Assembly: GCF_003149745.1 (NCBI RefSeq)
Contig: NZ_QGEG01000007.1
Span: 383-40,518, forward strand
DNA: 40,136 nucleotides
Direction of reading: 5' to 3'
DNA from: Flagellimonas aquimarina
GTDB lineage: Bacteria > Bacteroidota > Bacteroidia > Flavobacteriales > Flavobacteriaceae
Shown here: positions 24,912 to 32,074 of the stretch, one piece after another
Position numbering within the stretch: position 1 is the stretch's first letter
How the letters are laid out: each line of letters begins with the position of its first letter
Made by a program: the position numbers and the translations under genes
Notes under the pieces: generated by a model
Databases searched by the model: none
Seen by the model: the letters and a program-made list of their open reading frames with translations, nothing else
What the model was told of the DNA's origin: nothing

Positions 24912-25361
24912 TTAGGAAGCATACATTGCCAAACTACGATAGTCATTTGGACTTAAACCTGTGTCTTTTTTAAATGCGCTGTAAAAACTTGTTTTACTAT
25001 TGAACCCCACCTCATACATAATTGCTTTGACACTTAGAAATGGTTGTGATATTAGTAGGTCCTTTGCCTCTTTTACCCTATAATGATTCAATAAGGAGTA
25101 GAAGTTCCTTGCCAGGTATTCATTTAATACTTGTGAAACCTTATACCTATCTCTGGCAATATGTTGTGAAAGGTCATTAAGTCCTATTGCATTGTTCTTG
25201 TAGACCTTGTCATTTTCAAAAGCCTCTTGTATCCTTTGTCTTATTTCTTTAGCCTCTTGAAGGGTAAGTCCAGATTTCACATATTTAGATGTCATTACAT
25301 CCTTATACACTTCTGGTCCGGCTTTGTAAGTAGAGAAAAAATGCTGAATAAGTTTTCTCAT
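24912..25361 (-). CDS. Small AraC-family helix-turn-helix transcriptional regulator
   Basis: This 149-residue protein is essentially an AraC DNA-binding domain with a ~50-residue helical N-terminal part. The first HTH is around residues 60-85 (IGLNDLSQHIARDRYKVSQV) and the second around 107-140 (LSVKAIMYEVGFNSKTSFYSAFKKDTGLSPNDYRS), the AraC family signature. No sugar-binding cupin, sensor or membrane segment is present, so it must respond by abundance, partner protein or an unusual ligand. It is immediately upstream of the SusC/D operon on the same strand, so it is the best candidate for its regulator (inference). Confidence 0.88.
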   Translation of the reverse strand: MRKLIQHFFSTYKAGPEVYKDVMTSKYVKSGLTLQEAKEIRQRIQEAFENDKVYKNNAIGLNDLSQHIARDRYKVSQVLNEYLARNFYSLLNHYRVKEAKDLLISQPFLSVKAIMYEVGFNSKTSFYSAFKKDTGLSPNDYRSLAMYAS

Positions 25362-25555
25362 GTTATCGTGGTTTGGTTAAACTGCATATATAATTACCAC
25401 AAAAACAGCGCTTTATAGGTCTATCCGATAAGGATTTACGTAAAAATATATCGGGGTTGCTTACCCATTTACTTTTAAATCCTTGAAAATTAACAGATGA
25501 GGGATTCCAAATGAAAGTATACAAAATGGGACTTTTTTTTATGGAATATTGAAGA

Positions 25556-25573
25556 ATAGGTAAAACTACCTAT
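25556..25573. repeat. Inverted repeat upstream of the AraC-type gene
   Basis: ATAGGTA (25556-25562) and TACCTAT (25567-25573) flank AAAC. It lies about 200 bp upstream of the regulator start; it could be an operator or part of the tRNA trailer. Confidence 0.35.
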
Positions 25574-25599
25574 GAGGACCTAATGTACAAAACGCAAAA

Positions 25600-25622
25600 A
25601 ACCCACCTTAATAAGGTGGGTT
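25600..25622 (-). terminator. Terminator after tRNA-Val(TAC)
   Basis: A 10-bp stem AACCCACCTT/AAGGTGGGTT with a 3-base loop is followed by T-rich sequence on the minus strand and also on the plus strand. It lies 9 bp beyond the tRNA 3' end. Confidence 0.85.
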
Positions 25623-25630
25623 TTTAGTTG

Positions 25631-25705
25631 TGGGCGCGAAGGGATTCGAACCCCTGACCCCCTGGGTGTAAACCAGGTGCTCTGAACCAACTGAGCTACG
25701 CGCCC
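25631..25705 (-). tRNA. tRNA-Val (anticodon TAC)
   Basis: The minus strand folds with acceptor GGGCGCG (25699-25705) pairing to CGCGCCC (25632-25638). The anticodon stem is CCTGG/CCAGG with loop TTTACAC (anticodon TAC, reads GUA) and the T loop is TTCGAAT. Discriminator A; CCA not encoded. It is the second tRNA-Val in the window, 7.7 kb from the GAC gene on the same strand. Confidence 0.96.
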
Positions 25706-25771
25706 GTTCTTAAAACGGAGTGCAAATATAGCACCATTTTTTGTTTACCAAAAAGAAAAAACATAAAATAT

Positions 25772-26983
25772 CTAAACCACTTCTGCAACCACAAATGTAC
25801 TGCCCCCAACATAAATTAAATCATCATCCTTTGCATTGCCCAAAGCTTTTTCTAGACCTTCTTTAACAGATTTGGAGATTTCTCCAATAAGTTCAAATTT
25901 TGCCGCTTTGTCTTTTAACTCTTTAGCTGGCAATCCTCTTGGCACATTTGGTTTTACAAAATAGTATTTTGCATTTTTCGGGAACAAGCTAAGCACATCA
26001 TCTAACACCTTATCATTTACAAAACCAAGAACAAAATGTACTTGCGGAGATTTAATTTTTTTTATTTGTTCTAGCACTAAACTAAGCCCTTCTTTATTGT
26101 GTGCCGTATCACACACAATTTTTGGTTTTTTACCTAAAATCTGCCATCTTCCCAAAAGACCAGTATTATCAATACACTTTTTTAGCCCTGCTTTTACATG
26201 GTGATCATGGACTGTTAAACTTTTTAGCTTTTTGATGGTTGCAACCACACCCTGAATATTCTTATGCTGATAGTTGCCCAGCAAGTCTGTTTTATAGTTT
26301 TTTATTGGAAGTTCATCCGCGAAAACAATTTCAGAATTCTTCTGTGCTGCAATTAACTTAAAAATTCCCTCGGTTTCGGGTTGTCGTTCACTAATGACCA
26401 CGGGGATCCCTCTTTTTATTATTCCAGCTTTTTCTAGAGCAATTTTTTCTAAAGTGCCTCCTAAAAGTTGAATATGGTCCAGTCCTATATTGGTGATTAA
26501 AGAAACTTCGGGAACAATAATATTTGTTGAATCCAATCTTCCCCCTAAACCAACTTCTATAACCGCAACATCCACTTTCTCTTCTTTAAAATAATGAAAG
26601 CCCATTCCCACAGTCATTTCAAAAAAAGAAAGTTCATTTTTTTCCAAAAAAGACTTATGAGCTTTTATAAAATCTTTTACATTGCCTTTACCAATGGCCT
26701 TTCCGTTGATTTTAATTCGCTCTCTAAAATCTTTTAAATGAGGGGATGTATAAAGACCAACCTTATATCCCGCTTCCTGAAGAATAGATGCAAGCATGTG
26801 GCTACAGGAACCTTTTCCATTTGTGCCTGCTACATGTATACTTTTGAATTTCTGATGGGGGTTTCCAAGGACTTCAGAAAAATGGATGATATTGTCCAGC
26901 TTATTTTTTAATGCAGATGATCCCTTCTGTTGATACATTGGAAGTTGTTGAAACATCCAATTCAAAGTTTCTTTATAAGTCAT
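25772..26983 (-). CDS. folC: Bifunctional dihydrofolate synthase/folylpolyglutamate synthase
   Basis: This 403-residue Mur-ligase-superfamily enzyme adds glutamate to dihydropteroate and then to folates. The ATP loop VAGTNGKGSCSHMLA (~51-65), LYTSPHLKDFRERI, VIEVGLGGRLDSTN and TNIGLDHIQLLGGTLEKIA are diagnostic, with CDTAHNKEG in the C-terminal domain. The gene begins directly after the TonB-like gene, with no spacer (stop 26984-26986, start codon ending at 26983), so it is co-translated with the ExbBD/TonB cluster. Confidence 0.95.
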   Translation of the reverse strand: MTYKETLNWMFQQLPMYQQKGSSALKNKLDNIIHFSEVLGNPHQKFKSIHVAGTNGKGSCSHMLASILQEAGYKVGLYTSPHLKDFRERIKINGKAIGKGNVKDFIKAHKSFLEKNELSFFEMTVGMGFHYFKEEKVDVAVIEVGLGGRLDSTNIIVPEVSLITNIGLDHIQLLGGTLEKIALEKAGIIKRGIPVVISERQPETEGIFKLIAAQKNSEIVFADELPIKNYKTDLLGNYQHKNIQGVVATIKKLKSLTVHDHHVKAGLKKCIDNTGLLGRWQILGKKPKIVCDTAHNKEGLSLVLEQIKKIKSPQVHFVLGFVNDKVLDDVLSLFPKNAKYYFVKPNVPRGLPAKELKDKAAKFELIGEISKSVKEGLEKALGNAKDDDLIYVGGSTFVVAEVV

Positions 26984-27862
26984 CTATTGACCTAACTTGA
27001 AGTTGACAACCACAAAACCAATCTGTTGAGATGGCGCATTGGAATCCAGGTTCCACTTATGAAGAAATGCTGTTTTTCTTGCCGGCTCCAATAAACAAGG
27101 CGCATTATTGGTAGTTCCTTTTACTCCGGGAGTTGCTTTTATTACCCTTCCATTTTTGTCTACCACAATCCTTACCACTACACGACCATCTTCATTGCAT
27201 TCTTGTTGTACTTTTCCTTTACTCACCAAAGAACGTCCATTAAGCCCATATCCTCCCGTTCCGCTTCCACTTCCCGGGGTTCCGTAATAACTGGTTGCGT
27301 AAGGGTCTCCCTCTGGTTTTCCTTTATCTCCCGCCTTATTATCGTCCCCTTCACTTCCTGTTGTTTCTCCGTCAGATTTTCCAATACCTCCTATTAAGGC
27401 ATCAAGGCTTTTTTTCTTAGATTCTTGCTCTTGTCTTTTTTGTTCTTCAGCTTGTTTTTTCTCTTGTTCGACCCGTTCTGCATCGGCCCTTGCTTTTTTA
27501 GCAGCTTCGTCTGCTTTTCGTCTGGCTTCTTTTTGCTGATTTATTCTTATGGTCTCCTCGTTCTCACTGGTCAATACCTTTTCTACCGGTTCTTCCGTAG
27601 CAGTTTCTTTTGGCTGAACCTGTTCCTTGACCTGTTCCACCGGTTTTGTTACCTCCTTTTTGGGCTGGGAACGAACTTTTTCTTTAGGTTGCACCTCACC
27701 ACTACCAAAATCCATGGTGCCAAAATTGACAGCAATCCCATTTTCAATTGGTGGATCTAAATAGGTAAGTCCAATATAGAAAAGCAATAGCAATACCACG
27801 CTTAATAGAAGTGTAGTAAGCGTAAATGATTTTTTCTTGTGTCTCGTATCTAAAAATGACAT
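26984..27862 (-). CDS. TonB-like energy transducer
   Basis: This 292-residue protein has one N-terminal membrane segment (about 16-33, LTTLLLSVVLLLLFYIGLTY) and a Pro/Lys/Glu-rich periplasmic stalk. A charged helical stretch follows (~104-150, RRKADEAAKKARADAERVEQ onward), then a Gly/Ser-rich linker. The C-terminal ~80 residues (GRVVVRIVVDKNGRVIKATP) match a TonB C-terminal-like fold. It links ExbB/ExbD energy to outer-membrane transporters or envelope integrity, similar to TonB/TolA. The stalk is long and TolA-like. It overlaps the exbD stop by one base. Confidence 0.82.
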   Translation of the reverse strand: MSFLDTRHKKKSFTLTTLLLSVVLLLLFYIGLTYLDPPIENGIAVNFGTMDFGSGEVQPKEKVRSQPKKEVTKPVEQVKEQVQPKETATEEPVEKVLTSENEETIRINQQKEARRKADEAAKKARADAERVEQEKKQAEEQKRQEQESKKKSLDALIGGIGKSDGETTGSEGDDNKAGDKGKPEGDPYATSYYGTPGSGSGTGGYGLNGRSLVSKGKVQQECNEDGRVVVRIVVDKNGRVIKATPGVKGTTNNAPCLLEPARKTAFLHKWNLDSNAPSQQIGFVVVNFKLGQ

Positions 27863-28248
27863 TATTTTGGCCGCACCGCCAAGATAACCTTGTAACTATT
27901 TCTATTAGCAATATCCATAACGTTAACGGCCTCTTTAATTGCCACGCTTTCTTCTGCTCTTAGAATGATTGTAGGCTTTTCTTGACCTTCAAGTGCCTTT
28001 TTTAATTCAATTTCAATGTATTCCTCGTTTATCTGTTCATTGTTCACAAAATATTCCAAGTTCTTATTAATGGTCACCGAAACATTCTGCGTATTTGTAG
28101 ACTTTCCCTTTGCTTTTGGCAACAGTAAATCCAAAGCATTTGGTGCATTGGAAGTCAACATAAAAAACACCAATAACAGAAATACAATATCTGTCATGGA
28201 TGACATACTAAATTCTGGACTTACTTTATTTCTTCCTTTTAATTTCAT
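27862..28248 (-). CDS. exbD: ExbD/TolR biopolymer transport protein
   Basis: This 128-residue protein has one membrane segment (~17-35) containing the functional Asp in MTDIVFLLLVFFML, then a periplasmic domain ending in RNSYKVILAVRPK. ExbD/TolR uses the proton-motive force together with ExbB. It lies between the exbB and TonB-like genes with a 9-bp and a 1-bp-overlap junction respectively. Confidence 0.92.
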   Translation of the reverse strand: MKLKGRNKVSPEFSMSSMTDIVFLLLVFFMLTSNAPNALDLLLPKAKGKSTNTQNVSVTINKNLEYFVNNEQINEEYIEIELKKALEGQEKPTIILRAEESVAIKEAVNVMDIANRNSYKVILAVRPK

Positions 28249-28257
28249 ACTGAAATT

Positions 28258-28950
28258 CTAGATAGGTTCATTCAATAAGTCTAAAAACTCTACCGCATTC
28301 GCTTCCATCTTATGAACCACTTTGTCAGTTCTATTTACCAGATGGTTATACCCTATATATGCTATAATACCAACTACAAGTCCAGCGACCGTCGTAGTCA
28401 TTGCAGTATAAATTCCTGAAGCCAAAGAACCCATTTCTGCTTGACCACCGCTGCTTGCCATCTCATGGAAAGCTAAAATCATACCAATTACGGTTCCCAA
28501 GAACCCAATCATTGGTGCCGCACCGGCCACAGTAGCCAAAACACTTACGTTTTTCTCTAGTTTATAAACCTCTAAGGTACCAGCATTTTCTATTGCAGTA
28601 TTTATATCGTCTAAAGGTTTGCCAATCCTTGACACTCCTTTTTCCGTTAATCTGGCAACAGGGGAATCTGTTTGTGCACATAGAATCTTTGCTGCTTCCA
28701 ATTTACCGTTCATGACATGGTCCCGAATCTGGTTCATGAAGTTTTTATCAATTTTTGAAGCTGCCTTAATCGCAAAAATGCGTTCAAAATAAATGTACAA
28801 AGCAACAAAGAGAAGTACAAAAAGCACCATGATAATGACTATGCTGCCCGTTCCTCCGTTAACTATTAAATCAATGACAGAAAGAGTTTTCTCTTCTGAA
28901 ATAGCTGCACCCATCTCAACCCCTTCCTCTAAATCTTGAAAAGTAATCAT
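28258..28950 (-). CDS. exbB: ExbB/TolQ/MotA proton channel family protein
   Basis: This 230-residue protein has three membrane segments: ~36-55, ~135-165 and ~180-200. The conserved blocks VATVAGAAPMIGFLGTVIGMI and GIYTAMTTTVAGLVVGIIAY are the ExbB channel helices. I take the ATG at 28950; a start at MGAAISEEKT (28914) is possible and gives a more usual N-terminus. It is the first gene of the exbB-exbD-tonB-folC operon. Confidence 0.92.
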   Translation of the reverse strand: MITFQDLEEGVEMGAAISEEKTLSVIDLIVNGGTGSIVIIMVLFVLLFVALYIYFERIFAIKAASKIDKNFMNQIRDHVMNGKLEAAKILCAQTDSPVARLTEKGVSRIGKPLDDINTAIENAGTLEVYKLEKNVSVLATVAGAAPMIGFLGTVIGMILAFHEMASSGGQAEMGSLASGIYTAMTTTVAGLVVGIIAYIGYNHLVNRTDKVVHKMEANAVEFLDLLNEPI

Positions 28951-29007
28951 ATAAAATCCCCAATTTAAGTTGCAATAATAACGGAGATTTTTAAAGTAAA
29001 GTATTTT

Positions 29008-30393
29008 TTAGAAAAAATATCGCATCGCCACAAAACAAATAGCACCAGAGATAAATCCAAGGAATGCCAACCATGCTATTTTTTTCAAATACCAAAAGAA
29101 GTCGATTTTTTCCATCCCCATGGCCACAACACCAGCTGCAGAGCCAATTATTAACATACTACCACCTGTTCCTGCAGAATAAGCAATAAAGTGCCATAAC
29201 GGGTTATCCGTGGGTTCAGAAAACATCCCCAAACTTGCAGCTACCAGAGGAACGTTATCTATTACGGCCGATCCAATACCCAGAATAATTACGACCAAAT
29301 CAGAAATCTCAGTACCTGGAAGCTCAGTCCCTAATAACCCAATACCTTGTTTTAATCCTTCTGCAAAATTGAACAGCAGTCCTAATGATTCTAGAGCTGC
29401 AACAGCCATTAAAATTCCCAGGAAGAACAATATGCTTGGCAACTCAATCTTAGTTAAAGCACTATGCACCGGACTGTGATGCGATTCTGCATCACTTTCT
29501 GGGTCTACAGAAGAAATAGAAATTTTTGAATTACTGTAAATTTCTGCGAAAGTTGCCACTACTGCCAAAGACAACATCATACCGACATAGGGGGGCAAAT
29601 GTGTTATTGTTTTGAAAATGGGCACAAATACGATTGCCCCAAGTCCCAAATACAGCATTGTTGCTCCAAATTTTGATTTTGCAGGTTCCGCTTCCTCAAC
29701 ATCAATATTTCCTTTGAAAGCAGGCAAAAAAGAAGCGATGAAGGTTGGCACCAACATACATACTAAAGATGGCAATAAAAGGTATCCTATTAACTTACCT
29801 GTTGTTACTTTGTTTCCAATCCATAACATAGTTGTGGTAACATCCCCAATGGGAGACCAAGCCCCTCCTGCATTTGCCGCAACAATAATTAAACCGGCAT
29901 ACCATAATCTATCATTTCTTACTTTAACTATTTTCTGTAGAATGGATATTAGAACAATCGTTGCAGTAAGGTTATCTATAATCGCGGAAAGAATGAATGC
30001 CAAAAAGGCAAAAATCCAAAGTATTTTTCTTTTGCTCCTTGTCTTTACAAAAGATTTTATTGTTGCAAAACCATCAAAGTAATCAATGATCTCAACAATT
30101 GTCATAGCCCCCAAGAGGAAAACCAATATTTCAGAGGTCTTTCCCAAATGATGCAATAGCGTCTCTTCCAGAACATGCATTTTATCTTCATGTCCTAAGG
30201 CAGAAAACCCTTCCATCAAAGCATGTTTACCAGAATCAAACCAGGTGGTAAACCCGTCAATTCCAAATGCCATCATTGCCCAAAGAACAGCCATCATTGC
30301 CAATGCCGGAATCAGCTTATCTATCTTTAAGTTGTGTTCAAGGGTAATGGCAAGGTATCCAATAACAAATATGGCAATGAGAATGGTTTCCAT
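29008..30393 (-). CDS. nhaD: NhaD-type Na+/H+ antiporter
   Basis: This 461-residue protein has about 11-13 hydrophobic segments. NhaD signatures include LSAIIDNLTATIVLISIL (acidic residue in a membrane helix) and AANAGGAWSPIGDVTTTMLW, with a repeat-like ILGIGSAVIDNVPLVAASLG in the second half. The family exports Na+ (and Li+) in exchange for H+, important at marine salinity. It is divergent from the acyl-CoA dehydrogenase gene and 57 bp from exbB on the same strand. Confidence 0.93.
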   Translation of the reverse strand: METILIAIFVIGYLAITLEHNLKIDKLIPALAMMAVLWAMMAFGIDGFTTWFDSGKHALMEGFSALGHEDKMHVLEETLLHHLGKTSEILVFLLGAMTIVEIIDYFDGFATIKSFVKTRSKRKILWIFAFLAFILSAIIDNLTATIVLISILQKIVKVRNDRLWYAGLIIVAANAGGAWSPIGDVTTTMLWIGNKVTTGKLIGYLLLPSLVCMLVPTFIASFLPAFKGNIDVEEAEPAKSKFGATMLYLGLGAIVFVPIFKTITHLPPYVGMMLSLAVVATFAEIYSNSKISISSVDPESDAESHHSPVHSALTKIELPSILFFLGILMAVAALESLGLLFNFAEGLKQGIGLLGTELPGTEISDLVVIILGIGSAVIDNVPLVAASLGMFSEPTDNPLWHFIAYSAGTGGSMLIIGSAAGVVAMGMEKIDFFWYLKKIAWLAFLGFISGAICFVAMRYFF

Positions 30394-30424
30394 GTTTAGT
30401 TGGTTTATTTAGTTGAAATTTATT

Positions 30425-30438
30425 TTGCTTAAAAGCAA
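30425..30438. repeat. Inverted repeat TTGCTT-AA-AAGCAA
   Basis: A 6-bp inverted repeat in the nhaD leader, 32 bp from its start codon. A second one (30501-30518, TCGATTT/AAATCGA) lies in the same divergent region. Function unknown. Confidence 0.35.
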
Positions 30439-30500
30439 TCTACTTTGCTAAAGATATTCAAAATGAGTTTTCCTACATAATCTAATTTCTAGAAAAATAC

Positions 30501-30518
30501 TCGATTTAGAAAAATCGA
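30501..30518. repeat. Inverted repeat in the nhaD-acyl-CoA dehydrogenase region
   Basis: TCGATTT and AAATCGA flank AGAA, about 64 bp upstream of the -7 box of the acyl-CoA dehydrogenase gene. It may be an operator. Confidence 0.35.
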
Positions 30519-30581
30519 CAAACAACATTATATCATTCTCATTTTTTAACGCCATTTATCAAAAAAATCCTAGTATAGAGC

Positions 30582-30589
30582 TATATTTG
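30582..30589 (+). promoter_or_regulatory. -7 box of the acyl-CoA dehydrogenase promoter
   Basis: TATATTTG is a perfect TAnnTTTG match 29 bp before the start codon. The -33 box is weak. Confidence 0.45.
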
Positions 30590-30618
30590 TATCCAATTTT
30601 TATTTATTTCTCAATTTC

Positions 30619-31761
30619 ATGGACTTTACACTTTCTGAAGAGCAACTAATGATACAACAAGCAGCAAAAGATTTTGCCCAAAATGAATTGTTGCCCGGGA
30701 TAATAGAACGAGATGATGCCCAAAAATTTCCTGCTGAGCAAGTGAAAAAAATGGGCGAGCTTGGTTTTTTAGGAATGATGGTAAAAGAAGAGTATGGAGG
30801 CAGTGGTCTTGACACCCTTTCATATGTCCTTGTTATGGAAGAACTATCTAAAATTGATGCATCAGCTTCAGTAGTGGTTTCCGTAAACAATTCCCTAGTA
30901 TGTTGGGGATTAGAAACTTTTGGTTCTGAAGCCCAAAAGAAAAAATACTTAACCCGCTTGGCTTCAGGAGAGAACATAGGTGCTTTCTGTCTTTCAGAAC
31001 CTGAAGCGGGCAGTGATGCAACTTCGCAAAAAACCACAGCTATTGATATGGGGGACCATTACATTGTTAATGGAACCAAAAACTGGATAACAAACGGTAG
31101 TACAGCGGAAGTTTATTTGGTCATAGCGCAGACAGACGTAGATAAAGGACATAAAGGAATTAACGCCTTGATCGTTGAAAAAGGAATGGAAGGGTTTGAA
31201 ATTGGGCCTAAAGAAAATAAACTTGGAATTAGAGGAAGTGACACACATTCTCTTTTATTTAATGATGTTAAAGTGCCTAAAGAAAATCGTATTGGTGAAG
31301 ACGGCTTCGGGTTTAAATTTGCCATGAAAACCCTAGCTGGAGGAAGAATAGGCATTGCTGCGCAAGCCCTGGGTATAGCTACAGGAGCCTATGAACTTGC
31401 CAAGAAATATTCAAAAGAACGAAAAGCATTCGGAACGGAAATTGCAAATCATCAGGCTATAGCGTTTAAATTGGCCGATATGCATACCAAAATTCAGGCT
31501 GCGCGCTATTTAGTATATCAGGCAGCATGCGATAAGGACAATGGAAAAGATTACACACTTTCTGGAGCCATGGCCAAACTCTATGCATCTGAAGTTGCAA
31601 TGGAGACTGCCGTTGAAGCTGTGCAAATACACGGCGGTAACGGTTTTGTAAAAGATTACCACGTGGAAAGGATGATGCGCGATGCAAAAATCACCCAAAT
31701 CTACGAGGGTACTTCCGAAATTCAAAAGATTGTGATTTCTAGGAGTATCTTAAAAGATTAG
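30619..31761 (+). CDS. Acyl-CoA dehydrogenase
   Basis: This 380-residue FAD enzyme introduces a C2-C3 double bond into acyl-CoA in fatty-acid or branched-chain amino-acid breakdown. It has the usual three-part layout: an N-terminal helical domain, a beta domain with FCLSEPEAGSDA and TKNWITNGS, and a C-terminal helical domain with GNGFVKDYHVERMMRDAKI. The catalytic base is E363 in QIYEGTSEIQ, the position used by short/medium-chain and butyryl-type enzymes. Length is normal. The chain-length preference is not determined. It stands alone; no electron-transfer flavoprotein genes are nearby. Confidence 0.94.
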   Translation: MDFTLSEEQLMIQQAAKDFAQNELLPGIIERDDAQKFPAEQVKKMGELGFLGMMVKEEYGGSGLDTLSYVLVMEELSKIDASASVVVSVNNSLVCWGLETFGSEAQKKKYLTRLASGENIGAFCLSEPEAGSDATSQKTTAIDMGDHYIVNGTKNWITNGSTAEVYLVIAQTDVDKGHKGINALIVEKGMEGFEIGPKENKLGIRGSDTHSLLFNDVKVPKENRIGEDGFGFKFAMKTLAGGRIGIAAQALGIATGAYELAKKYSKERKAFGTEIANHQAIAFKLADMHTKIQAARYLVYQAACDKDNGKDYTLSGAMAKLYASEVAMETAVEAVQIHGGNGFVKDYHVERMMRDAKITQIYEGTSEIQKIVISRSILKD

Positions 31762-31905
31762 CAGTAAAACAATTTACCTTACCCGTCAAATTGATAGGCT
31801 AACTCCCTTTTTATATGATTTTTGGTTAAACAAACCCTATTTATTTATGGGTAAAATTGTTTTTTTGTTCAACATTTAATCCCTGTCCCCCATTTTTCTA
31901 CATGT

Positions 31906-31925
31906 ACCTCTAAATATTTAGAGGT
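31906..31925. repeat. Perfect 20-bp palindrome upstream of gltB
   Basis: ACCTCTAAAT is followed directly by its reverse complement ATTTAGAGGT. It may be an operator or, since a short T-rich sequence follows (GTTTTG), a weak terminator for the acyl-CoA dehydrogenase gene. Confidence 0.6.
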
Positions 31926-32029
31926 GTTTTGAGATAATCATAATTTAGCAATGCTCAAATTTTGATTTTGAATATTTTTTAACTCTTCATTCCAAACGTT
32001 GATGATTTAATCGTTATTGGCTAAAAATC

Positions 32030-32061
32030 TTGTTATTTATTCAGTTAATATGATATTTTTG
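32030..32061 (+). promoter_or_regulatory. Putative gltB promoter
   Basis: TTG (32030-32032) and TATTTTTG (32054-32061) lie 21 bases apart, consistent with Bacteroidota -33/-7 boxes. The start would be close to 32068, only a few bases before the ATG, giving a very short leader. Confidence 0.4.
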
Positions 32062-32074
32062 AAGAAATACCATA

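Larger units (their letters stand above)
31762..32074. other. Intergenic region before gltB (313 bp)
   Basis: No gene is seen. It contains a perfect 20-bp palindrome at 31906-31925 and a promoter candidate near 32030-32061. No clear terminator for the upstream gene is seen other than the palindrome. Confidence 0.6.

Noticed and set aside
17877..25705. Genomic island with attachment sites at the two tRNA-Val genes
   Set aside because: Apart from short T-arm sequence shared by tRNAs in general, no direct repeat of a tRNA 3' end was found and no integrase is present.
29612..30082. 156-codon plus-strand frame opposite nhaD
   Set aside because: It is antisense to a clear multi-domain membrane protein, shows no signature and has the composition expected of a shadow frame.
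30600..31037. 145-codon minus-strand frame
   Set aside because: It lies opposite the well-conserved acyl-CoA dehydrogenase N-terminus and matches nothing.
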